Origin: Polytrichum commune
Taxonomy: Eukaryota; Streptophyta; Polytrichopsida; Polytrichales; Polytrichaceae
NCBI GenBank assembly: GCA_950295325.1
Contig: OX485803.1
Coordinates: forward strand, 19,408,001-19,472,000
DNA length: 64,000 nucleotides
Reading direction: 5' to 3'
Positions 20,456-32,837 of the stretch are shown here, piece after piece. Under the pieces are notes generated by a model. The model saw only the letters and a list, made by a program, of their open reading frames with translations. It ran no database searches and had not been told where the DNA came from. The translations under genes were made by a program, and so were the position numbers. Each line of letters begins with the position of its first letter. Position 1 is the stretch's first letter.

Positions 20456-23400
20456 ATGTCAAGCTACAACCAAGGAGTGGGTGGAGGCTACCCCCATCAC
20501 ACCACTACCCCAGGTACTACTAGTGCACAATCAAATTCTTCTAGTTTTCTGCAAAACCTTCTCTTATTTCTCAGATAGGTCTGTGTTGCCAACTTTGGAG
20601 GAGTTTTTCGTTTCATGTTGCTGACAGGATTGGTGCTGAATGTAACATATGCTGCATGTGAAGTACATTTCAGCACCAGCAGGCATTCACTTGTAAGAAA
20701 GCAGATTTAATCTCGGAGGTTTCCGAGTTTTAGGATCCATTTAAGTATGTGCAATCTAAGCTCCGACATTCATCAAATATCGCACAGGACTACATTCTGC
20801 CAACTCGAAATGGCTAATGAATGTTTCGTCTCTTCTTGTTTCTGGTCGGCATGGTGACCAACTTGCCCAAAAACAAGACTTAAGATAGGTCGCAACCTTC
20901 ATAGGTGATTCTCAGTCCTAGAACAGAGAGCTTGCTACGGATTAGAGCGTCTGGATGACCACAAAATGATGATAAACTTGTCGCTCCTCCACATGCAAGC
21001 AGGGCAAGTTGGCAATTCATGAATTTTGTGCATAGCCATCGCAGCAGTGAAGATGATGGTGCACATTGTGATAGAACATTTGGGGTCGATGCAGCATGAA
21101 AGCTGCATAGTCTATGGTGATGCTTTGATTTAAATCCATTGTTGTGTGGTGCGCTTTGTTCGCAGGCATGAACCCTACTCAGAACTATGGCACGACCGGG
21201 ATGAACAACCAGACATACCCACAAGGCGGAGACGGAGGTAGCTATGTGCTACCCCCTCAAAACGCTACCCAAACAGGCTACGGAACTGGCACGGGAATGG
21301 GGACTGGGACGGGCACGGGAATGGGGTCCGGGTTGGGTACCCATGGCCATGGCATGACTGGCACAGGGATGGGAGCAGCTGGAATGGCTGGAACTGGCAC
21401 GGGGATGGGCACGGGGATGGGTACGGGCATGGGCACGGGCATGGGCACGGGCATGGGAACGGGCACGGGAATGCAAGGGGTCGTGGGGCAGCAGTTCGTG
21501 TCGCCCACAGTACAGAGCTTCGCCGTGACGAAGAAGAAGCTGTCGGTGAGCAAGGGTGACTGGAACATCACCGACCAGACCGGTGCCAGCGTGTTCAAGG
21601 TGTCCGGTCGCGTTGCGAGCGTTCGCGACAAGCGCTTCCTGTGCGACGCTTCAGGCACTAAAATCTTGACCATGAAGAAGAAAGTAAGTTTTACCTCCTA
21701 ATGACACCACATTTGCATGATGATAACACATTTGGACAGAGTGTCCGGGGAGATTTTTGGACAGAATCGGTCGGGATCCTAGTATTTCCAATAGCCACCG
21801 GTTACATGCTGACATCTTTCTGTTTTCCTTCGTTAGATTTGAGGATTATTCTGTAAATTACTCCACATTGATCGGTAATTTTCTTGAACGAAATCTTGAT
21901 CCTGAACCGGTTGTTTCTCAAACTCAAACCGGTGCATCTGTGACCAGCGGTCGGTTCTCCCTGTTCTTTGATTGTATTGTCAATTTGCAGCGGGGAGGGC
22001 GGGCGGGCGCTGATGCAGTCGCCGTTCTAAGGGAACTTTAGAATGGTAGATCGTCCGGGTGTGGTGTGTGGTGTGTTGAGCGGACGGTGCGGGATATTGA
22101 TTCATTAGCATGGGTAAAATGGGTTGGGAGAGTCCATGGCTAAACTACATTAAATAATCCTACTAGTGTGGATGTGGAAATAACGTGGTTCCAAGACCTC
22201 GGGTCTGCATGAAGCCTTTCGACCAACACATTTAATAATAGAGCAGAAAAGAATCACTCACATAAATTTTCTAAAAAACTATTAATTTGGCACACGCTGA
22301 TGTTTTACTAATAATCAATATGTGCGACATTAATTCTCATTTTGAGAATAGCGTGGGCTCTAGAAAATTACTGTGGTCCACAGAAATAGGACTTTTTAGT
22401 TTAGTCGGTGTCCATTTCCACACATTTCGGAAGTCGATACTTGAATGTCATTTTGAAAGTTGATTCATCTCGAAAGCGTTTGTATTAGTGAACATCACAG
22501 TAAGTACTCAATGATGTACGTAGAAACTTGTTCGTGACAGAAATCTGAGGAAGTGCCACGTGATGAAAGTTCATACACATGCTCTTACAAGATACGTTTC
22601 ACACAAGTACTTTATTTACAAGTTTTACTGAACAGAAGTGTATGTAGAAGTTTGCAGATCAGTTTACATATGGACCTAGACCTGTAGACACACGTTCACC
22701 TCTTTTTGGGATGGAATCAAAAATGAAGATAATATTGATTCTATGTAGATTGTTACATGGGTGGGTGTTACCTACTTACCAATTTCTAAATGTTTTGGGT
22801 GGCTCTGCAGCTGGTGACGATGCACGACACATGGCAAATCTGCTCGGGTGACAATGAGAATGTGATCGCAACATGTAAGAAGTCGTCGCTCGTGCAATTT
22901 AAGACTTCCATGGACGTCATGCTTGCTTCGAGCCCCACCGGCAACCACACGCCCGACTACCAACTCAAGGGTGACTTCTTTGACCGCAACTTGACGGTCT
23001 TCCGTGGCGGCGAACAAGCTGCCTTGGTACGATATCATATCTATCTTCTTCCCTGTATTGAATATGGGTATTTTGCCTAAATTGGCGTGCTTAAAACCCT
23101 TTCGTAATTCAATTCACACCGCATTCTACGGATTCCATGATAAGAAAATCAAAGCTGGCTTCACCAACTACCTGAAATGGATAACCACAGGCATTTGCTC
23201 CCGAATTGGGTCTCCGTGCATTACCCACAATGTCATCACCTGTATATTCCAACACTGATGCTATATCGATTTATTCAAACTATTAAACTACAACATTAAA
23301 TGAATACCTCACCAAAACATAGGGTTGCAGTATTAATATTGAGTTTTCTACATTGACTTGTTGAAAGCAAAACGTTGGTCACTTGCATTAAGTTGGCTTG

Positions 23401-23635
23401 TTGACTTGTAACATTGAGATTACGAATCAATGTCTTTGAAGTATTGACTGCAACTTACTTATTTCCCCTCTCAAATTTGAAACAGGTGACACGACAAATC
23501 ACATTCACAAGTGCAATCCTGGACAAGGACACATTCGGTGTGACCGTTTTCCCGGGCGTCGACTTTGCACTTGTTCTTGCTCTAGTCGTCATCATGGATG
23601 AAGTTTTCTTGCACGACAATAGTGACTCCGACTAA
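20456..23635 (+). CDS. LURP-one-related (LOR) protein with long Gly/Met/Thr-rich N-terminus
   Basis: Four exons, 20456-20513, 21166-21683, 22811-23026 and 23486-23635, join in phase to 313 residues. Each junction is GT-AG (donors GTACTA, GTAAGT, GTACGA). The first 20 residues (Gly/Pro/His-rich) come from a small exon that supplies the ATG. Residues about 58-122 are a repeat of GTGM units. Residues about 128 to the end form the LOR domain (PF04525, tubby-like beta-barrel): VTKKKLSVSKGDW, the GRVASVRDKRFL segment, MHDTWQI, DYQLKGDFFDRNLTVFRG, and a C-terminal hydrophobic helix DFALVLALVVIMDEVF. LOR proteins are cytosolic or membrane-associated; some act in defence, and most have no known biochemistry. 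Typical family members are about 200 aa and lack this extension. Confidence 0.9.
21276..21475 (+). repeat. Coding minisatellite (GTGM units) in the LOR gene
   Basis: Tandem GGCACGGG(C/A)ATGGG-type units of 12 bp and variants encode GTGM repeats. They are G-rich on the coding strand and purine-biased, so G-quadruplex formation and length polymorphism are likely. Confidence 0.8.
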
Positions 23636-24480
23636 ATGCGTCTGACACAAAAAAATCGATGTTGAGAGTCTCGAGTTAAACATGACAGGGATGGAGGCTA
23701 CTTATGAACAAGCTGTGCAAAGTGTATTTGACGAAGGACTTTGGGATTAGATTTTTCCTGGTTGTGTGAAACATCCTTTAGTCTTGCTCGAAACTGTGAT
23801 CTAGGGAGTGGGATGGACTACATTTTTCACAACCTTTTTAACCCATAATTTTGCTCCCCCTGACTCATGAGTACATACAGTTCTGCAATGTTGCAGCCGC
23901 GCTTTTTGGGAAGAGCGGATTCTGTAAGAAACATGTTATTTTGGAACTCTCAATTGCAATCAAGCACTTGTGTCTTGTAATAATGTGTGTGGAGTTCGTC
24001 TTCCAAAACCTGTGGCCTTGGACTTATGATTTGAATGCGTAGGAAAGTAACCCTTGAACCTGCCTACGGGAGGGGTTTGAGATTTCTTACTGAACCCCTA
24101 AACGCTCAAGCATTCACATTCCAATTTCGGGTACCTTCAGCACCAGTGCTTAATTTTTTTGTTATCTAGTAAAAGAGGCTGTTTTCTTTGAATCTAACCG
24201 TGCGGATGTGAACTAAACTATTATACATTTGTGCAAATATGAAGTCAATTGGATCACATTTGCTAGGTCAGATGGAGTTGTCAACATGGCCTTCATCTAA
24301 GGGGCAACTAGAGAAAATTTTGAATTTGATTTTGATTTTGACTTTTTTTTTTTTTTTTTTTTCTTCCATTGGTTTCATGACTATTTTGATCATATTAGAA
24401 ATTTTAAAAAGTTAACAACTTTGCCATAATACATTATGTAGATGACAAGTGAGCTACTCCTAAAAACTTGGGTTTTTTTG
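23636..24480. other. Downstream region of the LOR gene
   Basis: The 3' untranslated region presumably begins here. No other gene was seen. A run of about 20 T lies at 24,342-24,362. Confidence 0.4.
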
Positions 24481-24489
24481 AGCAATTTT

Positions 24490-25990
24490 AGAGCAAGTTG
24501 GAGTGACCATATGAGGTTAGTTTGGAAGACACCCCCCCCCCCCCTCCCCACCTTTTTTTTTCCCATGAGACATAAGGCCGAAATGCCAACACCACATGCA
24601 TTAACACCAAGGAAGATGTAGCCTCTTCAAGGTGAGGTAGGGCCCTTTGAACATTCACACCGCCACATAAAAAGTAACATAGAATGAAGTAACCAAGGAC
24701 ACCCCCCAAGCCACCAAGTGACCAAAGTGCCAAACAACTAAGATACGTTGTTGTTCCAATTCCACATGATTTTGATGCTATCTTGTCTACAGTGAACATC
24801 CTTAACACTTCAAATTTCGTCAAAGCCTTTGAAGGCTTCGGTTGAGTAAACACTAATCTCAACAAATTTAACAACCCTAGACCAAGTTGCCTTGGAGAAA
24901 ATAATGAGCTCGTCCGAAATAAGTTGTTTCATTTTGGATTTCTATTATTGTTATTGATTGAACACCTTGCCATTCCGTTCAATCCAAATATTCCAAAGTG
25001 TAATGCCCTAAAGAAGGTGCCAAATTTTCATTTTCTTGACAAACTTCTTAGGAATCCTCTCAACCAAAAGGGCTCGGCTCCAATGAAAGCTATCATGATT
25101 ACCAATACGGACCCCACAAAGATCATGCATAATGAGAGTGGCCCACCGCCAAGCTCTCCGGGCTTGAATGCAATCCCAAAATCTATTCCTAACCGATTTG
25201 CTCGTGTTAGAAATGCAAAACACACATTACTTAAAGATGGATGCATGCCAAAGCAATTCAAGCCCTTCATTCATTGACTGTAACTACCTTGTGCCAAATG
25301 GAGGACATAAATGTGGCTTCTTTGTTGGAGTGTGCATGATCCCATACCGGAGACCAATAAAACTTGTAGTTTCCTGGGAGGTATGTATCCTTGCCACTTG
25401 TCCATCACCTTAGTCATATTGGGGAGCATGTTAATGACTAATTCTTTACCAAAATTTGTGATATAGTTGGAAGCAGTAGACTTAGACCCACCTCCACCGG
25501 TTTGGATCAAAGATGCAAAGTTTGGACTTTGTGTTTTACCAAACCAAAGGTAGTTACCGATGACATTTTTAATTTTTGGGAGAATTTTATTGGAGCCTCC
25601 TCACACTGTAATAAAATACCATAGGGTTGATAATAAAACGTGGTTATAAATAACTACCTTGCTTGCCGAAAAAGGCTTCATAGTACTCCAATAGTTTAAT
25701 TCTTTAGAGATCTTGGAATAGAGGAAGTGGTCCACATCTAGAGTATTGAGGTTGAGACTAAAAGGGGTTCCTAAGAGTTTGGACAAGTCCACTTCCTCTG
25801 GCCATCTCTAGTCATATCCCTCTAACCATGCAAGTTTAGGGTGTATTTGTCAAACCAATAGGCACATGGTTTCTCCCAATTAATTATGTTCATGTAACAT
25901 AATAATGTCCGCCCTTGGTGTTAAGGAGTTGAGGAAATGTCATTCCCTCATGATGCTCTCTGGGTCATTGAGGCCCCTAATGCTCTGTGT
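24490..25990 (-). pseudogene. Decayed LINE (non-LTR retrotransposon) ORF2 remnant
   Basis: Read on the minus strand, broken frames give an endonuclease-like start (near 25,985: TQSIRGLNDPESIMRE). Further along comes a segment resembling the linker after the RT domain (near 25,460). Then comes a zf-RVT-like C-terminus: ARRAWRWATLIMHDLCGVR near 25,150, followed by IPKKFVKKMKIWHLLRAL, typical of LINE ORF2 ends. Stops and frameshifts are frequent and the RT core is not recognisable. The order endonuclease to zf-RVT over only 1.5 kb implies internal deletion. Assignment rests on pattern recognition only. Confidence 0.5.
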
Positions 25991-28213
25991 TATGATGTTC
26001 TACTTCATAGGATAAAAATAAATAAAATGATAAAAATAAAACCCTCGTGTGAAAGATGAATCCAACACCCTATTTTTTTCTTACCAAAGTGGATTTACCT
26101 TGGAATTCCCCCCCCCAAAAAAAAAAAATAAATAAAAAAAAAAATAAAAAAAAAACCAAGCAAAGCCAACCTAACAAAAAATCTTGCATGCTTGGAGTAT
26201 GAGTATGCTATCTTGGTCCACATGGTAGTGGGCACAACCTTACACCAATATGTGCTTTTCCATCCACATAGATTGCCACCTAGTGGGTCGCAAACCCTTG
26301 TAGAATATTAGGTGGCGACCCATTTCGGGTTAAAGTAACAAATGTGATTCTATACAAAATCAACCCATTTATCATTTTGCATTGTTCCACTTGCAACATA
26401 CGTATATGTAGAATGAATTATAGGGGTGTTTTAATTTATATAAATGACGGAGACTCAAAGCATTACTTATGTGTGTGTAATCACCATTCTCACATATGAT
26501 TTATTTTCACATTCTCCTTAATTGGGTATGTTAAAATATGAATTTGATACCATATACCAAATAAAGTATTATTTCAATACTTGTTGGAGGGTTTGTATGT
26601 ATCGTCATATATCTTGTATGAACATACCCTTCATGGAGGTTTAAGTGGTCCATAATGGAGCTTCTCAAGCACAAAATGTGTATTTTAATGTACATACTTT
26701 CATTTTTGACTAATTATTTCAAAAATGAACTAATCTAAAATGAACTCATTCTTTGAGTGCACTTTTGGATGAGTCGAATACCTTGATGTTATTAAAAATT
26801 AAGATTCAAATATGCAATCTTAGTGCCTTCGAATGTACTATACAAACGTTGTATTTTGATCACCATTGTCAAGTATTCATATGTTTATTTTCTCCTTGAC
26901 ACAAGATATTGTTAGTGTGTATGATAAAAATTCAAACCCATAAATATATAGAATATGATTTCTAAACTTGATGAAGCTCATATATGGAGCCCCCACATCC
27001 TGTAAGAGTACACTTGGTAGTTAGAAAATCATGTGCACAATTGCTACCTTGAAGAATTTGAGAAGGGTTTCATTCTCTGGAGTAAGAAGTTTTATGGCAG
27101 AGAAAGTGTCCACCTTTTGAGGGCGTCCTTTCTCCCTCTCAAAATCCGATCCCCTAGTTCTACACAGGCGGTTAAGAATGCTCTTTTGTTCTTTAGGTTC
27201 GCAGGTTTTGCGGACTTCGTGGAGGCTCTGCAATTGTTTCTTATGTTTTGGGTTCTTTCACTCTCATTTGGTTACTTTGGTCTCATGATCACATCTCTGA
27301 TTTTGCCCCCGACAACGATTTTCGTGACTTGGTTGTAACTGTATTCCTGAAAGCAATTAAATACTTCATTTTCTTTACACAATACATATAAATATAAACA
27401 TACAATCATGCCAACAATATAGAAAACTATGTCTAACATGCAGCTTGAAATTAAAGTGCAGATTTATTGGGTTTTGGGACAACTCTGCACTACAAAAAGG
27501 CTACTCTAAATATATGCCAAATGGTTGCTCTACAAAAATGTGAAGTGGTTCATGATTCGAAAATGTTAATTGGAAGTGACGATTCCCGAGTCATCATGGT
27601 GGAGTTTACAATCACAATCACAATCCTGTCTCAACCTCGATCATGCAATGACAGTTCATAAACGGAGTACCGCATCATAAACGGAAGTTTGCCTAAGATT
27701 GCAATACATCTGTGGAATGCAATGCAACACAATGCAAAGTGTCATAAAAAAAAATGCAGTGACATTCATTAATTAATATGTAATAAATGTTTGTAAATTG
27801 TACAAACAGCAAGGACTGCTTTCTTTGCAGGGGGGAGCATTAACTAAAAGAAGTGTTGGAATCTACGGGACTCTACAGCGAGGGGCTGCAGTTACGAAAT
27901 CCCGGAAGGGGAAGGGAGGCTCATTGTTATCATCCTCCTGAGGTTGGAAGAGAGAATCTGGAAGTAATAACTCAGGGTGATTAAATGCAGTTCAATTGCA
28001 AGCACACAGCTCGAATCACCCTTCAATGCTGCGCCGAGGCTGCCCACAATGTCACCGAAGCTTGCAATTTCGACTCTGCTGCACCCAAGTGAGTTGGTAA
28101 CTTGGAATCTGTAGACAGCAACGCAGTATATTCGTCCAGCGTCCTTCCAATCATTGGGACAAGTGCTTGTTCCTCAACTTAGTGATTGAGGACAAATAAA
28201 TCCGAAATACTCA
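25991..28213. other. AT-rich intergenic DNA
   Basis: No gene recognised. It contains a mixed C8/A-rich simple repeat at about 26,108-26,155. The right-hand end (about 27,800-28,213) is probably the 3' untranslated region of the cyclin gene on the minus strand. Confidence 0.4.
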
Positions 28214-31200
28214 TCAGCTGCTTGGAGCGGCTCGAATGGGGCACAAAGAAGCAGCATGGGCTAGCTTAGCAACAGACCCGAACTTGGGTCCAGAGTATTT
28301 CTTGTGAACGACAGTCAAATTCCCCTCTCCCGCTTTGCTGTGGAGCGTGGCCATCAATGTGGCACATTCCCTGCAATGTGCATCAGAGCAAAAAGATCAG
28401 GACATGTGTAAATGTGAAAATTTAAGATCGGTATCACCAATTGGTAGCAAATATGTTATCGATACTAGATCAGATGAGATTAACGCAAATATGTGCCTCG
28501 GTGTGATCGGTGCAACCATCAGTACACAATGTTAGGTGCAAAGGTGCAAATTTAAAATCACCCCATAATCAAGTACACGTGCCATTTGCTCTTCGATCAT
28601 TAGGACAGTCTATCGCGTCACGGGTCGAACTGGTGAAATTCAGGATGCATGCATGCTTACATAATTTGTGCCTCGGTGTAACCAGAGTGGCGTTGAAGGG
28701 CTGGCCCCCAGCAAGGTGTTCTGCCCAATGTCGTTTGGGCAGCGAAGATGGCAGCGGCAGCCGTCAGAGAGGGTGCGTACTTGATCATGGGGTACTCGGT
28801 CAGGCATAGCTCCACCAAGAACCAGGACACCATTTCCAATTGCGCCGAAACAGTTTTTTCCTGCGACACGCATCACGGTGAATCAGCTCTCTGTTCGGCA
28901 CCTATCGTTAAGGTATGGAGATGGATGGATTTGTTAACATGAGCGGGAATGAAGGAATTCGTACCTGTTTCTCACAGGCGGCGGCCTTGAGAAGGCGGAC
29001 CATGAACACATATGGCGTGGGTACCGTCAGGTTGAACTTCAAAGAATTCAACATGTTCTTCTCCATCGTCAACACTTGTTCTCTACTGTAAGCATTGTCG
29101 GAAATGAAAACGAAATCCTGCACCTCAGGGGCCCAAATCTCCTCATACTTGGCAGCCAAGAGCATGGCAGTGACCCCCACGAGTTGCAAGTTCTTTCGTG
29201 ACACAGAATTGACGCTAAGGTAGCGGTCGATGAGATTGGTTGTCAGGTACAGAGTTTCGGGCATCAGCTTGAACTTCAAATGAACCTGTAACAAGCGAAT
29301 ACAAACCGTTACTTGACCCTTACTTTCAAAAATTGACAGGAAACGCCGGCAAAAAAAGAGTTCAACACACACCTCAATCAGCCAGTCAATGAGGATGGCA
29401 CGCATTTTCTCGTTGATATCAGATTGTCGAGACATGTAGTCGGCTGGGACACAGCTCTGCACTTCAGTCTTCCTGTAGAAGCTATAAATGTCCTCAATGT
29501 ACTCCACCACACAGAGCTGGTTGCCTGTATCGTGTTCGTCAATGTTCGGGACTGGCTCTGGCTGGGCCTCGTGCATCTCCGCATCGAAAACCCCACAAGC
29601 AGCCTGCATACAAAAAACGGCATCTTGATAAGTTACCTGTACATGTCAATTGACAGGAGAAAGACATTGCTGACATCCACTGTAGACATGGATTAGCCTC
29701 ACCTCGCTGCGTGCTGTCAACAAGGACGTAAGAGTTTGCTCCTTCTCCTTCTTTACTACTTTGCTGCGGCCCTTCAGTCGGGCTGCAGGTTGAACATTGG
29801 AGGTAACACTGCTGTTTTGTGAATCTCCAGAAATAGCTTGAGATTCCGATGTAACACTAGAGGAGGACTCTTTTGCTTTTGCTTGTAGTGTGCGCCTCTT
29901 CGTTGCACCCCATGTTGAGGAGTCCTCTGCCGCTTTCACCTCGACTTGTACCACTGCTGGAACTGGTTCAGGTGCCTGAACGGTATTCAGATGTGACTAA
30001 ATTAGAAACCTCCATAGACTAATATCACACAGCTCAAACGATAACTTTGTATACACAGGATTGACAAGTGCATAGGAAAATCCGGTCTGAGAAAAATCGA
30101 GAGATTAATACCACGGCTTGAACAGCTCTTGCAGCAGCTTGGCTGTTTAGAAGGCTGGCCCCGAACTTCCTAAAGCACACAAAAAAAAGAGATCAACCCC
30201 AGCAATACATTAACAATTGGTAACATTTAGGCAAGTGCATACTTATCGCTCTCTCATCAAGCGCAACAATGCATATGCCCATGGTTTTGAGAGCTGCAAC
30301 ATAGTCGTACCTTGTGATAGGTCTCGTGATACCCTCCGCGTGCAAGACAGCTTGTTTGACCACGGCATTCCTGAATTGACAAACAGGGATGAATATATGA
30401 ACTCTCTGCAACATGAACCGAATCGAAACCAAGATGTTGAATATACAGGTTTCTTAGCGCATTATTTGGAATGCCAGATACAACAGTTGGAGCCAGAATG
30501 ACATACACGATGTGATGGAATGGGAAAAATGTGAAACAGGCGAGCAGACTTACTCTAGGACTCCATCTTTAGCAACATTGCAGCGGACAGACATGGCACC
30601 CACGAGGTTGCCAATGTCGCCCAGTGCTCTACGGTTACTGGCTTGTGCTGCTCTGGTGGCATGCTGACGGCCTCCTGCATTGGCCGCCACACCTGCAACG
30701 TTTTTAGGTAAGCATTATTATAGTGTTAATGCTACACATCGATCGACCTAGAGCACTGACCTGGAGCATATCTCACATTTTCATTTCACATTTGATATCC
30801 TGCCATTCTCAATAGCTTCTATCATCAGACGAAGACATTTGACACTTCCACAATGCATTCGATTTTGCTTGTCCAAAGTCTCCAGGAATATGACGCCTGC
30901 CATGTTATCTTTGCCGTTCCATCGTATGCCCTACGAATTTCCTCTGAGCGTCATGAGGTAAGAATGGTTGTTCTTGTTGAAGAAGACACAAACCTTTGGC
31001 TGGGACTGCAGCTTTGCTGCCATTTTCTGCTCGCTTGTTTTCATCGGCGAAGCCATTGTGCTGCTGAAGTAACATTACACGAAACGACAATAAGTCCATG
31101 ATCATTATCTTTGCATCAACTTAACAACATCAAAACTCTACATTGGTGCTCATAAATGTTGTACTCGGGAGACCATACCACACAATAAATGACGGCTCCA

Positions 31201-31335
31201 CAAATGTCTCGATTCAAAATGTGCCACTATCCACCACCAATCACATAGGATTAACTAACTCACTCAACTTCAAAGTTTGATTGATGATGATGCATTATAA
31301 GATCAACTCAAGTGACTCACCCTTGTGGCGAACAT
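28214..31335 (-). CDS. CYCB: B-type mitotic cyclin (plant CYCB1-like)
   Basis: Nine exons on the minus strand, 31335-31321, 31063-30994, 30692-30554, 30169-30112, 29975-29703, 29603-29373, 29285-28965, 28860-28661 and 28370-28214, join in phase to 487 residues. A destruction box RRALGDIGN lies at residues 49-57, marking APC/C-dependent degradation. A basic Lys/Ser-rich linker follows. The N-terminal cyclin fold starts near residue 219 (EYIEDIYSFYRKTE), with the B-type signature MRAILIDWLIEVH at about 252-264 and LTTNLIDRYLSV after it. The C-terminal cyclin fold (MVSWFLVELCL, YAPSLTAAAAI) completes the protein. It would activate CDKs at G2/M. The first exon has only 15 coding bases. The overlapping ATG giving MASPMKTSEQ is out of frame with exon 3 and was rejected. 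Confidence 0.93.
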
Positions 31336-31895
31336 GATTCCTGGCTGTAGCGGGGTAATGAATCCACAAGCAGTTAGGGCAGCTGCAGCTGCTTCTTTAT
31401 GGACGCCAATTCGCCCTCCCACACAGTAATTGTCACCTCTTGTGGTCACTGTGGTGAAGGTTGATATACGTAGAAGCTATGGTGAATGAAGGTTTGGGAA
31501 CTGCACACTTACCGTGAACGCACATAGAGGATGAACAAACACACACAAACTCTAAAACAACAAAAAAATTAAATTTTGAAACAACAAAGTCACAACCGAT
31601 CAATATCTGATCCACGGAGCTAAACCTCCAAACCCTTCACAACCTAAACGGACAAACAACACTATGCACATACGAAGCGAGTTTTGAAGGTGAAACAAGT
31701 TTGATGCACATATGATGAATCTCTCCGTTTCCAGCTCAAAACAGGCCAAACTTGAAAACGAAGATTGATATGTTGGTAATGAGAACAAGATTGACTTCTC
31801 CGGGATGAGATGAAATGCAATGCACAACCCTGTGAATCTTGTTGGCTGGTAGCTGATCTGAAGCTCCTTTGTCCTCATAGCCTTCGCTCCTCCCG

Positions 31896-31935
31896 GTCTC
31901 CCTCTCCCCCTCCCCCTCCCCCTCCTCTCTCTCCC
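31896..31935. repeat. CT/C-rich tract upstream of the cyclin gene
   Basis: CTCCCCCTCC-type repeats on the plus strand, i.e. a purine GGGGGAGG tract on the cyclin sense strand. It probably lies in the promoter or leader. Confidence 0.6.
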
Positions 31936-31939
31936 TGGC

Positions 31940-32212
31940 TCCAACGGCTATGCTCCAGGAAGGACCCTTCTCTACAACGGCACTCCGATGCACACCGTTG
32001 ATGTTCAGGCATCGGACGGCTTTGCGCGCTCCAGACAACGGTACTCCTCCCCCGGCCATCGATTTCTTCATCGGACGGCCCTCCGCGCTCCGTTTCTCGT
32101 TCAGATTTTGGATGTGTTCGTTCATCTGGTTTTCATCTCCGCGTGCGTTGCGCCCCCTCGTGTCGTGTCCCACCTTCATCCATGTGGTGGTCGCTGTCTC
32201 ATCCAACGGTCG
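31940..32212 (-). promoter_or_regulatory. Cluster of MSA (MYB3R) cores upstream of the cyclin gene
   Basis: TCCAACGGCTA at 31,940-31,950 matches the plant mitosis-specific activator consensus (T/C)C(T/C)AACGG(T/C)(T/C)A completely. Four further AACGG cores lie at about 31,976, 31,995 (reverse), 32,037 and 32,205 (TCCAACGGTCG). They are about 0.6-0.9 kb upstream of the cyclin ATG. MSA elements confer G2/M transcription through MYB3R factors, fitting a B-type cyclin promoter. Confidence 0.65.
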
Positions 32213-32389
32213 GATGCATTTATTCCTCATCCATCTGGATATCATCCGCTCCGTCCCTGGAACAGCTCAACTGCGGGAGAGAGTGGATGATAAACTGCAC
32301 TGAGCGTGGCCATCAAGACCTCCCACGAAACGGAATCCTTCTGCAAAACTTAATGACGTCATAACAAGCTACACTGATTATCCCACTTA

Positions 32390-32834
32390 GGGGCGGTTTA
32401 CACTATGGACCATGAAGTCGTCCCACGTAAGAGGCCTATTTTGTGTGGGACGACTTCATGGGACGACTTCCATGGTCCGAGTTACTAAAATATTAGTTTT
32501 CATGGTTCATGGGCCCTTCACTAGGTGTAAACCGAATGTGGACCATGAAGAATGACCATGCACCAAAAAGGCTTAAAACGGCATTTTTCTGACATGGGCC
32601 CTTGCTCTTTTTCCCGGACCACCTCTTTTGCTTGTCCCAACGGAAAACCCGTTGGACCATGGCAGTGGATAGAGTAGGCTTAAAAAATAATATTTTGTGG
32701 ACCTCAACCTCCGTGGTCACTCTACCATTTTTTTCCTTGGTGTAAACCCAAGTCGTCCCGGGCGACTTCAACGTCCAATCACATCGCTTAGACGGCCGTG
32801 GGACGACTTCATGGTCCATAGTGTAAACCGCCCC
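32390..32834. mobile_element. PIF/Harbinger-type MITE (445 bp, TTA duplication)
   Basis: The ends are perfect inverted repeats of about 38 bp beginning GGGGCGGTTTACACTATGG. The flanks are TTA on both sides (32,387-32,389 and 32,835-32,837), the TWA target of PIF/Harbinger elements. The inner part of the terminal repeat (CATGAAGTCGTCCCAC) recurs inverted at about 32,443-32,460, so the left end can itself fold. No transposase. It lies about 1.05 kb upstream of the cyclin ATG, just beyond the MSA cluster. Confidence 0.88.
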
Positions 32835-32837
32835 TTA

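Noticed and set aside
21278-21673. Long antisense reading frame (VPVPMPVP repeats) opposite the LOR exon
   Set aside because: It is the mirror of the GTGM-coding minisatellite; no domain, splice structure or promoter supports it.
30905-31105. Alternative cyclin start in exon 2 (ATG giving MASPMKTSEQ, or an upstream in-frame ATG)
   Set aside because: The first is out of frame with exon 3. The second requires reading through a good acceptor, whereas the 15-base upstream exon gives a clean phase-0 junction.
31736-32364. Several overlapping open frames upstream of the cyclin
   Set aside because: They overlap on both strands in a C-rich promoter region containing MSA cores; composition explains the lack of stops.
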